Assembly (NCBI GenBank): GCA_964575345.1
Contig: CAZNQD010000050.1
Span: 1-15,067 of the forward strand
Source: UBA1402 sp964575345
GTDB lineage: Bacteria; Bacteroidota; Bacteroidia; Bacteroidales; UBA1402
Direction of reading: 5' to 3'
Length of the DNA stretch: 15,067 nucleotides
The notes below the pieces were generated by a model that was given only the letters and a program-made list of their open reading frames with translations, made no database searches and was not told where the DNA came from. Made by a program: the position numbers and the translations under genes. How positions within the stretch are numbered: the stretch's first letter is position 1; the number at the start of each line of letters is the position of its first letter. Positions 1 to 7,290 of the stretch are shown piece by piece.

Positions 1-3000
1 TGGCTGGTAAACTGATCCTCACGTACTTTGCGACAAAATTCAATACCATCCATACCCGGCATCATCCAGTCACTGACGATCAAATGCACATCGTTGGCCT
101 TTAGCATATCCAGGGCTTCCTGCCCTTCTTTGGCCATCAACACCTTGTAATCTTCCGACAAGCGTTCGCCGAGGAAATGCAGCATTTCGTGGTTGTCTTC
201 GACCAACAAAAGAGTGGCAATCTCTGAGACATGTTCTTCGCGGGAGCCTTCGGACACAATGTCATCGGGAAGAATACCTGATGCTGTCGAAGTAAGCGGA
301 GTTTTTTCTTCCATTTCACACATAGGCAACTCCACGTAGAAACTACAACCCTGCCCGGGTGCAGATATAATACGTATGGAACCGTTGTGCGCCTCAACCA
401 TGTTTTTTACAATATTCAGGCCTATGCCTGTGCCTGGCATATGATCTTTGGCCTGATAGAAGGGAGCAAATACCTGTTCCTGCTCGTCGGGACTAATGCC
501 ACAGCCGTTGTCCTGAACAAGAATTTCAATTATTTCTTTGTCCCTGTCTACAGTAGCGCTAAGGAGTATGTAATCCTTGGTGTACTTTACAGAATTCGAC
601 AATAAATTGCTCAACACCTTGGTCAAGGCTTCATAATCAAACCATGTTTCAATATCCAGCTCATCAAATTTACATTCAAATCGTTTACCTTCTTGTTCTA
701 TTACAGGACGGAAACGCTGGCTGACATCGTCAAGTAATTTCCTGAGGCTGTGTTTTGCTTTGTGAAGAGCCGGTGTACCTTCCTGCTCTATTTTCCTGAA
801 ATCCAGCAATTGATTGACCAAAAAGAGCAGGCGCTGGCTGTTACGATGAATCATCTTTAGGTCTTCGGCCAATTTCCCGGAACTGAGTTCAGGAATTTTC
901 AGAATCTTTTCGAGAGGAGCAATAATCAGTGACACAGGATTGCGAATCTCGTGGGCTATAGTAGTAAAGAACTGAATCTTGGCCTTGTGCACTTCTTTTT
1001 CTTTTTCAACGCTGAGTATTTCCATTTGCCGTTGATGATTGCGTTCGCTGATACGCATTAAATTACGTATGATCAGAGTTATAATCAACAAAGCCAGAAC
1101 AAAGTAAATAATCTTAAANNNNNNNNNNNNNNNNNNNNNNNNNNNNNNNNNNNNNNNNNNNNNNNNNNNNNNNNNNNNNNNNNNNNNNNNNNNNNNNNNN
1201 NNNNNNNNNNNNNNNNNNGGTAAAAAATGCTCGCTGCGCAATCCGTCTTTGGTAGTAAAAGTGGTACTTTCTCCTCCGGAATTGTAATGAACCAGGCCTC
1301 TGGAAGTGGTTATCCACAATTCGTCCTCGTAGCCTATTATGCAACTGACATTTCTACCGGGTAAATTCAAGTCCAGAGGCACAAAGCTTTCCTCTTCTGA
1401 ATTGAAGCAATAAATACCATTCCCGGTACCAAAATAGATTTTGTCATACTTATCTATGTAAATACTGCTGACCGTATTGCTGCCCAGCGAACCCGGCAGA
1501 TCGCTTCTGCGATAGTTTTTCCAGCTGTTATCCTTGGGATTGTGGCAAAATAGACCTTCGCTTTCGGTTGCAAACCATATTCGGCCATCTTTATCCTGAC
1601 TGATATCAAAAGTCGTACTGCCCAACTCCCGGACACGAACAAAATTATCCTGTTTGGAATTGTAGCGGTTTACTCCCCGCATGCTGGTAACCCAGATAAT
1701 GCCTTCTCTGTCTTTGAAAATAGTATAAATACTGCTACCGTCAATGGTGGTGCTGTCACCGGCAATATGATTGTAATACGAGAAACGGCCTGTTTTCAGG
1801 TTAAGCACATTCAGACCTCCGGTATAGGTGCCTATCCATAGCTTGTCTCCATCCAGACATAGAGCGTGCACGTTGTGATAGGAAATACTGTTGCTATTGC
1901 GGTCGGGCAGAAATTGGGTAAAATGATCCCTGCCGGGATCATAACGGAACAAACCGTCGTCGTCGGTAGCTATCCAGATATTGCCTTGTTTATCTTCGCA
2001 AAAAGAGCTGATAATTTTGGCTTCTTCCATTTTGTCTGCCCGACAGGCATAGCTCTCAATTTGTCCGTTGTTGGGAGACACGTAATTTATTCCACCGTAA
2101 TAAGTGCCAATCCAGATTCCTCCTTCTTTGTCCTTGTATATGGGATAGACAAATTTGTTCGTAATGGAAGTAGCGTCGGTTGCCTTAGGCAGATAGAGTT
2201 TGTGTTCATAACTTAAAGTGTTATACCACATCAGGCCTTCATCGGAACCTATCAGCAACTGATTGGGTTCTATCTCACTAAGGCTGTGAATATGCACCAA
2301 GCTACCTGCAGGCCTGTCTTTATAGAGATGACGCCGGGCTATTCCGCTGTGTTTGTCCAAACTGAGCAAGCCGCCACGCCAGAGGCCCAGCCATAAAACA
2401 CCCTTGGCGTCTTCGGTCATCACTACTGTCTGAAAGTCGGCAGGTTCATCCAAAAGTCTCAGCGGGAAAACCATAAACTCATCTTCCGCCCTGTCCAGTC
2501 GCCAGATTCTGGAATTTCCCGAGGTACTGCACAACCAGACAGCGTTGTCCGAATCGACAAAAACATTATCTACCCTGCCCTGAGAAGCCTCCATGGGAAA
2601 GCGAGTCAAACGGCCACTGGTCGGACTGTAACGATAGACCCCTTGTTCAAAACTCGAAAACCAGAGATTCCCGTTTTTGTCCTCCGCGATGTTGTTGATA
2701 AAGTTGTCTATGCCTTCCCCATTTTCAGTTTCCCGGTTGAAGTGCCGAAACAGATTCATTTCATAATTATATTGATAAACTCCTTCATCAGTGGCAAGCC
2801 AAAGCAAGCCGTTGCGGTCCTGCAGCAGGGCGTTTATGTAATTGTTGGTGCCGGGCAACTCTTGTTCAGTTACTACAGGATGGAGAGTGATATTGATCCC
2901 GTCAAAACTGCAAAGGCCCTGACTGGTACCAAACCACATAATCCCCCGGTCGTTTTGACATATGCTGCGTACTGTATTGGACGCCAGGCCATCTTCAACC

Positions 3001-3095
3001 GTAATGTGTCGAAAACGATAAGGAACAGTTGAAGCATTTAAGGCTTGTAAAAACAAAGTTATCAGCAGAGTAAAGCTCAAAATAAGGTTTTTCAT
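1..3095 (-). CDS. Hybrid two-component system sensor/regulator (HTCS), partial at the C-terminus and interrupted by an assembly gap
   Basis: One reading frame stays open from the ATG at 3093-3095 to the left window edge, on both sides of an N gap. It starts with a signal peptide (MKNLILSFTLLITLF, then LQA). At least 13 Reg_prop beta-propeller blades follow, with repeated signatures such as GIMWFGTSQG and GNLWFSSFEQG, so this is a periplasmic sensor. After the gap come a transmembrane helix (about 1053-1118), a HisKA H-box with AHEIRNP (His codon 951-953), an N-box (LSNLLSNSVKYT, about 580-615), G1 (DNGCGI) and G2 (GTGIGL) ATP-binding motifs, and a receiver domain with the acidic LLLVEDN motif and the phospho-acceptor Asp of VSDWMMPGMDG at 69-71. 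The rest of the receiver and the AraC-type HTH expected in this family lie outside the window. HTCS proteins usually sense glycan fragments and activate adjacent genes. Here the neighbour is a divergent peptidase operon, so the ligand is uncertain. The family call is very secure. Confidence 0.96.
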   Translation of the reverse strand, partial: MKNLILSFTLLITLFLQALNASTVPYRFRHITVEDGLASNTVRSICQNDRGIMWFGTSQGLCSFDGINITLHPVVTEQELPGTNNYINALLQDRNGLLWLATDEGVYQYNYEMNLFRHFNRETENGEGIDNFINNIAEDKNGNLWFSSFEQGVYRYSPTSGRLTRFPMEASQGRVDNVFVDSDNAVWLCSTSGNSRIWRLDRAEDEFMVFPLRLLDEPADFQTVVMTEDAKGVLWLGLWRGGLLSLDKHSGIARRHLYKDRPAGSLVHIHSLSEIEPNQLLIGSDEGLMWYNTLSYEHKLYLPKATDATSITNKFVYPIYKDKEGGIWIGTYYGGINYVSPNNGQIESYACRADKMEEAKIISSFCEDKQGNIWIATDDDGLFRYDPGRDHFTQFLPDRNSNSISYHNVHALCLDGDKLWIGTYTGGLNVLNLKTGRFSYYNHIAGDSTTIDGSSIYTIFKDREGIIWVTSMRGVNRYNSKQDNFVRVRELGSTTFDISQDKDGRIWFATESEGLFCHNPKDNSWKNYRRSDLPGSLGSNTVSSIYIDKYDKIYFGTGNGIYCFNSEEESFVPLDLNLPGRNVSCIIGYEDELWITTSRGLVHYNSGGESTTFTTKDGLRSEHFLXXXXXXXXXXXXXXXXXXXXXXXXXXXXXXXXXXFKIIYFVLALLIITLIIRNLMRISERNHQRQMEILSVEKEKEVHKAKIQFFTTIAHEIRNPVSLIIAPLEKILKIPELSSGKLAEDLKMIHRNSQRLLFLVNQLLDFRKIEQEGTPALHKAKHSLRKLLDDVSQRFRPVIEQEGKRFECKFDELDIETWFDYEALTKVLSNLLSNSVKYTKDYILLSATVDRDKEIIEILVQDNGCGISPDEQEQVFAPFYQAKDHMPGTGIGLNIVKNMVEAHNGSIRIISAPGQGCSFYVELPMCEMEEKTPLTSTASGILPDDIVSEGSREEHVSEIATLLLVEDNHEMLHFLGERLSEDYKVLMAKEGQEALDMLKANDVHLIVSDWMMPGMDGIEFCRKVREDQFTS
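1119..1218. other. Assembly gap (100 N) inside the HTCS gene
   Basis: Exactly 100 undetermined bases lie between the thirteenth visible propeller blade and the transmembrane helix. A round 100 is the usual placeholder for a gap of unknown size. Members of this family normally carry a last blade, a Y_Y_Y (immunoglobulin-like) domain and a PPFW-type segment here, roughly 150-200 residues. The true missing stretch is therefore probably several hundred bases rather than 100. The same reading frame on both sides of the N run is coincidental if the size is arbitrary. Confidence 0.95.
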
Positions 3096-3116
3096 CTTAA
3101 GGCATATTATGGTGGA

Positions 3117-3124
3117 CAAAGATA
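3117..3124 (-). promoter_or_regulatory. Putative Bacteroidota -7 box for the HTCS gene
   Basis: Read on the minus strand this is TATCTTTG, a perfect match to the Bacteroidota -7 consensus TAnnTTTG. It lies 21 bp upstream of the HTCS start codon, a normal leader length. No convincing -33 TTTG is at ideal spacing; the nearest TTG on the minus strand is about 25 bp further up. The call rests on motif and position only. Confidence 0.4.
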
Positions 3125-3168
3125 ATAAAAATGCTTTTCGGCCTGTTTTCAACACTGTGCAGATTAAG

Positions 3169-3214
3169 TGCTTTGGACGATTGTTACACTAATATGGATG
3201 ATTCTGCCAAAGCA
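3169..3214. promoter_or_regulatory. Spaced 8-bp inverted repeat, possible regulator-binding site
   Basis: TGCTTTGG at 3169-3176 is repeated as its perfect reverse complement CCAAAGCA at 3207-3214, with 30 bp between the arms. It sits between the divergent HTCS and S9 peptidase genes, just upstream of the putative peptidase -7 box. This is where an activator site for a response regulator would be expected. An 8-bp match in this short AT-rich stretch could also be chance. Confidence 0.25.
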
Positions 3215-3231
3215 ACTCAGTCAGAAATGTT

Positions 3232-3239
3232 TATTTTTG
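3232..3239 (+). promoter_or_regulatory. Putative -7 box for the S9 peptidase/metallopeptidase operon
   Basis: TATTTTTG fits the TAnnTTTG -7 consensus of Bacteroidota and lies 51 bp upstream of the peptidase ATG. No good -33 TTTG is seen at the usual 19-21 bp spacing. That would be consistent with a promoter that depends on an activator such as the divergent HTCS, but the absence is weak evidence. Confidence 0.35.
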
Positions 3240-3290
3240 TACAGTCAGCATACCTGCTAATCAATCTTAAGAAGTGAAAATCAATACCCT

Positions 3291-5543
3291 ATGAAAAAAC
3301 TAATGCTTATTGCGCTGGCCATATGGCCTTACATCCTGCTTAGTGCACAAGGAAAAGTCGAAGACTACAAGCGGGCTTACTCCATCAGAGAGCTTTACTC
3401 AGGCAATAAGGTTTATTATTCCGACGTAAATCCTTCCTGGATAGGAGACAGCGACAGTTTCTGGTATATCCGCAACAGCCCCGAAGGCCGGGAATACCTC
3501 TTGGTTGATGCAGGTGAAAAAAGCAGTAAGCCGCTGTTTGACCACCAAACCCTGGCAGAAAAACTCAGCCTGGCCGGCGGTGAAACAATCTCTGCCAAAA
3601 AACTTCAGCTTGAAAGGCTTAGAATAAACGACGAATCAAGTCAATTGTCCTTCAGTTTCAAGGGCAAGAACTGGACATACCAACTGGATACGGACAGTCT
3701 GCAGGAAGAAGTTGCCCGCACGGACCGTGCCAACCGGGGCAACCGCAGCCACTGGATGGTAACCGACGAAGAACGCGATCGGGGGCCGATAAACTCTCCG
3801 GATAATAAATATCAGGCTTTTATAAAAGACTTCAATGTGTATGTCAGGGAATTGCCCAGGGGCAAAGAAATCGCACTGAGCATAGACGGCTGTGCCGGTA
3901 ACTATTATTCTTCCTACATTCAGTGGTCGCCCGATTCCCGCATGCTGGCCACCACCAAAATCCGCCCGGTGGAGAAGCGCTACATCCACATGGTGGAATC
4001 TTCGCCCTCCGATCAACTCCAGCCCAAACTTCGTACCCTGGAATACACCAAACCCGGTGATGAACTGCGTTTCAGGGTCCCCTGCATATTCAAGGTCGAA
4101 ACCAAAGAAGCCATCATTCCATCGACTGAATTGTTCAACAATCAATATGAATTATCGGGCCTGAGCTGGAACAAAGACAACAGCGGCATTACTTTTGAAT
4201 ACAACGAACGGGCACACAAAGTATACCGCGTACTGGAATTATCTGCTCAAAACGGGCAGGTGCGCAGCCTGATCGAGGAAACAGCCGAAACCTTTGTCAA
4301 CTACTCGCGTCGTTTTCGTCACGATCTTAAAAACGGAGAAGAAATCATCTGGATGAGTGAACGCGACAACTGGAACCACCTTTACCTTTACGACCGCAAA
4401 AGCGTCCGTGTCAAAAACCAAATCACCAAAGGAGAATGGTACGTGCGCGACATCATCAAAGTAGACGAGGAGGCCCGGCGCATTTATTTCACCGCCAATG
4501 GCGTACCCAAAAAAGGAGATCCTTACCTGATCCGCTATTATCACATCAATATGGACGGCAGCGGATTGACCTGCCTCACTCCCGACGAAGGCCACCACAA
4601 AGCCAGTTTTTCCAAAGACATGAAATACCTGGTAGATGTCTATTCCAGAGTTGATTTGGCTCCGGTAGCCCAATTGCGCGATGCCGAAAGCGGCAAACTG
4701 ATCATGCCCCTGGAAAAGGCCGATATCAGCGAATTGGAAAAAACCGGCTGGAAAGCTCCCGAAGTCTTTGTTGCCAAAGGCCGTGACGGCAAAACCGACA
4801 TCTGGGGCATCATCATCCGTCCCTCCAACTTCGATCCCAACAAGAAATACCCCATTATAGAATACATTTATTCAGGCCCGGGCAGCCACTACGTGCCCAA
4901 ATCCTTTGCTCCCTACTACAACGACATGACCAACCTGGCCGAGCTGGGCTTTATCGTAGTCAAGATGGACGGTATGGGCACTTCTTTCCGCTCCAAAGCC
5001 TTCGAAGAAGTCTGTTATCAAAACCTGAAAGACGCCGGCTTCCCCGACCGCAAACTCTGGATAACAACAGCGGCCAAAAAATATCCTTATATGGACATCG
5101 ATAAAGTGGGGATTTTCGGAGCCTCTGCCGGAGGACAGGAAGCCATGGCGGCCGTGCTCTTTCATCCGGAAATGTACAAGGCCGCCTATGCAGCCTGCGG
5201 CTGCCACGACAACCGCATGGACAAAATCTGGTGGAACGAACAATGGATGAGTTATCCCATAGGAGAACAATACCTGGAGAGTTCCAACGTGGTAAACGCG
5301 CATTTATTAAGCCGTCCGCTGATGCTGGTAGTGGGCGAACTCGACGACAATGTAGACCCGGCCTCGACCATGCAGGTGGCAGACGCCCTGATCAAAGCCG
5401 ACAAAGATTTTGAACTGATCGTACTACCCGGGGTTGGCCACACCATGGGCGGCTCATACGGCGAGCACAAACGCTTCGACTTTTTTGTCAGGGAACTACT
5501 CGATGTGGTTCCTCCAAAATGGAATGAAATCAAAACAAACTAA
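3291..5543 (+). CDS. Secreted S9 family serine peptidase (DPP-IV-like / prolyl oligopeptidase superfamily)
   Basis: The protein is 750 residues long. It has a signal peptide (MKKLMLIALAIWPYILLSA, cleavage near residue 19), a DPP-IV-type beta-propeller (about residues 90-480, with SERDNWNHLYLYD typical of bacterial S9 propellers) and a C-terminal alpha/beta-hydrolase domain (about 490-745). The nucleophile motif is GASAGG with Ser612. The acid is Asp685 in GELDDNVDP and the base is His717 in GVGHT. The loop YSGPGSHYVP matches the oxyanion-hole region that carries the DPP-IV active-site Tyr. Order and length fit the family. It probably removes dipeptides or cleaves short peptides in the periplasm or at the surface. 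I do not see the clear Glu-rich motif that anchors substrate N-termini in true DPP-IV, so exact specificity is open. It is the first gene of an operon with the metallopeptidase 10 bp downstream and is divergent from the HTCS. Confidence 0.95.
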   Translation: MKKLMLIALAIWPYILLSAQGKVEDYKRAYSIRELYSGNKVYYSDVNPSWIGDSDSFWYIRNSPEGREYLLVDAGEKSSKPLFDHQTLAEKLSLAGGETISAKKLQLERLRINDESSQLSFSFKGKNWTYQLDTDSLQEEVARTDRANRGNRSHWMVTDEERDRGPINSPDNKYQAFIKDFNVYVRELPRGKEIALSIDGCAGNYYSSYIQWSPDSRMLATTKIRPVEKRYIHMVESSPSDQLQPKLRTLEYTKPGDELRFRVPCIFKVETKEAIIPSTELFNNQYELSGLSWNKDNSGITFEYNERAHKVYRVLELSAQNGQVRSLIEETAETFVNYSRRFRHDLKNGEEIIWMSERDNWNHLYLYDRKSVRVKNQITKGEWYVRDIIKVDEEARRIYFTANGVPKKGDPYLIRYYHINMDGSGLTCLTPDEGHHKASFSKDMKYLVDVYSRVDLAPVAQLRDAESGKLIMPLEKADISELEKTGWKAPEVFVAKGRDGKTDIWGIIIRPSNFDPNKKYPIIEYIYSGPGSHYVPKSFAPYYNDMTNLAELGFIVVKMDGMGTSFRSKAFEEVCYQNLKDAGFPDRKLWITTAAKKYPYMDIDKVGIFGASAGGQEAMAAVLFHPEMYKAAYAACGCHDNRMDKIWWNEQWMSYPIGEQYLESSNVVNAHLLSRPLMLVVGELDDNVDPASTMQVADALIKADKDFELIVLPGVGHTMGGSYGEHKRFDFFVRELLDVVPPKWNEIKTN

Positions 5544-5553
5544 AAAAATACTC

Positions 5554-6375
5554 ATGAAAAAACTTTTATACAGCCTTGTTTTGCTGCTGGGCGTATCTGC
5601 CTGCTGTTGCGATTGCAAAGAACAACTCCCCAAACCCGACATAAGCACACCTCCGGCGGAATTGGGACTGGATGCCTTTTATAAAAAATACGTCAATGTA
5701 AACGGGATTCACCTGATTTCATCACACAGGGTGCCCGATTCAGCTCTCTATGCTGCTTATCGCACTCTCGAAGCCATGACAGGCATGTTGCCTCCCGAAG
5801 TGCTCAAGGTAATGACCGACATCAATATGCGGGTGGGCGTAATGGCCCGTTACGAAGGCACCACCGATATCCCCGAACACGCACATCTGGTGCACGACAA
5901 ACGCCTGAATTGGGACGTCAGAGCCCGGGGCCTGGGAGGAGATATACATGAACCCCTGACTACCTGTGCCGAAGAAAACCTGCTTTGTTATCAGATTGAC
6001 AAATACCACGCCGAAGATATCCTGATTCACGAATTTGCCCATTCCATCCATCTGATCGGTATTGTAAGCATAGACCAAGGCTTCAACGACAGGTTGCAGC
6101 AAGCCTTGGATGCCGCTGTTGCCGAGGGTAAGTGGTACAATACCTACGCTAAAACCAATATTGCCGAATACTGGGCCGAAGGCGTTCAAAGCTGGTTCAA
6201 TGTCAACGCCGAAGTAGAATTCCCGGATGGAAAGCACAACCACGTCAATACCAGGTCGGACCTCAGGAAATACGATCCGCGCCTCTATGCCATCTTAGCT
6301 GAATTCTTGCCTGAATCCAGAGAGCAAATCTCCTGCCACAAGCACATCAACCTTTACCGCAGGGAAAAACGCTGA
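5554..6375 (+). CDS. Lipoprotein zinc metallopeptidase (zincin with HEFAHSIH; distant resemblance to lethal-factor-type domains)
   Basis: I chose the ATG at 5554 because it opens a lipoprotein signal (MKKLLYSLVLLLGVSAC) whose lipidation Cys is residue 17. The in-frame ATGs at 5434 and 5524 overlap the upstream peptidase and would place extra residues before the signal. The mature protein is 273 residues including the signal. A zinc site HEFAHSIH is at residues 159-166, with catalytic Glu160. It is followed about 45 residues later by EYWAEG (205-210), which probably supplies the third ligand as Glu. This HExxH plus downstream Glu-x-x-Ala-Glu layout resembles gluzincins such as the anthrax lethal factor protease domain. 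The N-terminus of the mature form is unusually Cys-rich (CCCDC). It is likely anchored to a membrane facing the periplasm or surface and is co-transcribed with the S9 peptidase 10 bp upstream. The substrate is unknown. Confidence 0.85.
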   Translation: MKKLLYSLVLLLGVSACCCDCKEQLPKPDISTPPAELGLDAFYKKYVNVNGIHLISSHRVPDSALYAAYRTLEAMTGMLPPEVLKVMTDINMRVGVMARYEGTTDIPEHAHLVHDKRLNWDVRARGLGGDIHEPLTTCAEENLLCYQIDKYHAEDILIHEFAHSIHLIGIVSIDQGFNDRLQQALDAAVAEGKWYNTYAKTNIAEYWAEGVQSWFNVNAEVEFPDGKHNHVNTRSDLRKYDPRLYAILAEFLPESREQISCHKHINLYRREKR

Positions 6376-6465
6376 GATTGAAGGCAAAGGAGCGTACCTG
6401 AAGTACGTGACTGAGTCCGGATATAGATCGTAACGCAGCAGTTGGGCACTTATAGGACGCCGGCT
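6376..6465. repeat. Intergenic REP-like element with CGTAC hairpin (candidate)
   Basis: This 90-bp spacer lies between two convergent genes and contains a perfect hairpin: CGTAC (6393-6397), loop CTGAA, GTACG (6403-6407). GCCGGC follows at 6459-6464, directly before the stop codon of the LolA-like gene. No T-run follows the hairpin, so it is not a standard Rho-independent terminator. From memory, GGAGCGTAC...GTACGTGA intergenic motifs recur in many bacterial genomes as REP-like elements. No second copy is visible in this window, so the repeat status is unproven. Confidence 0.35.
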
Positions 6466-7230
6466 TTATTGCTCCAGCATCGCAGGAGAGAACTGCGCTT
6501 CGGGCAAAGAGGAAGCCATTTGAAATTTGTCAACAGTCATTACCGAGCGACGATTGTTCTTCACATTTTGCATTGCCATGTGAAAGGCAAAATACTTGCC
6601 CTGGCCTTGTTCCCGGTAATCATTCAGTGTGTTTACCCGGTGGAGCTCTCCGTTTGAATCGTAATATTCCAGCTTGCGGGCAAGGTAACTGGCTTTGTCA
6701 ATATATGAGATGCGTTTGCTGAAACCGTATTGGGCTGCAATGGCTTCGGTTTTGCAGCGCGATTCAATTTTATGGCAGGCTTTGCCTTCGATCTCGGCTT
6801 CACCCAGCCATTGGTAGTCAAATTCGTCCAGACCGGGCTTGCTCATGTCGGCATTGGTAAATTCGCTGCCCATAAAATTTTTACCCTTTTCAGTGCTTAC
6901 TATGCGACGGGTCTTGCGCAGGGCGGGCATGTAGATCCACATATCGTCGTCCTGTTCTTCGTAATCAAAAATCAGCAGGGTGGTACCCCTGACCTCGGCC
7001 GGTTCCACAAAGCGGACCATGGTCTTGCTGACTTCTCCAAACTTTCCGGTGGCGGTCGAAATGGTACGGGAGCGTTCCTGACCGCTGGCGCTTATGATTT
7101 TCAGCGTCGAAATCATTTCCATGGATTCCGGTTCAATGACCTCTCCGGCTTTACGGATTATTTCACGGGCATCCTGTGCCTGAAGCATTTGCGCTAAAAG
7201 TAAAATTGAAACAATAATGAGTGATTTCAT
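6466..7230 (-). CDS. Outer-membrane lipoprotein-sorting-like protein (LolA-like periplasmic carrier, PF17131-type)
   Basis: The protein is 254 residues long with a signal peptide (cleavage after LQA, residue 18), so it is periplasmic. The body reads as a LolA-like half-barrel: alternating strands that include MISTLKIIS, SKTMVRFVEPAEVRGTTLL, DDMWIYMPALRKTRRI, NFMGSEFTNADM and FDYQWLG. These are hallmark phrases of the family annotated as outer membrane lipoprotein-sorting protein, which often sits beside RND/MMPL transporters. It probably binds the hydrophobic product delivered by the MMPL pump and carries it toward the outer membrane; the cargo is not known. It is the last gene of the minus-strand operon, 60 bp after the transporter. 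The gap holds a TAAC microsatellite that ends 19 bp before the ATG, which may affect its translation. Confidence 0.88.
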   Translation of the reverse strand: MKSLIIVSILLLAQMLQAQDAREIIRKAGEVIEPESMEMISTLKIISASGQERSRTISTATGKFGEVSKTMVRFVEPAEVRGTTLLIFDYEEQDDDMWIYMPALRKTRRIVSTEKGKNFMGSEFTNADMSKPGLDEFDYQWLGEAEIEGKACHKIESRCKTEAIAAQYGFSKRISYIDKASYLARKLEYYDSNGELHRVNTLNDYREQGQGKYFAFHMAMQNVKNNRRSVMTVDKFQMASSLPEAQFSPAMLEQ

Positions 7231-7249
7231 AATGTATGTTGTATTGTTG

Positions 7250-7284
<35 letters not shown>

Positions 7285-7290
7285 CATTCG

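Noticed and set aside
1114..1344. Small minus-strand frame running into the N gap
   Set aside because: It is in a different frame from the HTCS, which is continuous through both flanks, and consists largely of undetermined bases.
3636..4145. 169-codon minus-strand frame inside the S9 peptidase, with others at 4239-4673 and 4872-5303
   Set aside because: They lie opposite an intact, motif-rich peptidase and have no signal, motif or spacing of their own.
5434..5553. Longer start for the metallopeptidase
   Set aside because: It would overlap the S9 gene by 110 bp and bury the lipoprotein signal that begins at 5554.
5740..6243. 167-codon minus-strand frame inside the metallopeptidase
   Set aside because: Antisense shadow of the zincin coding sequence; no family resemblance.
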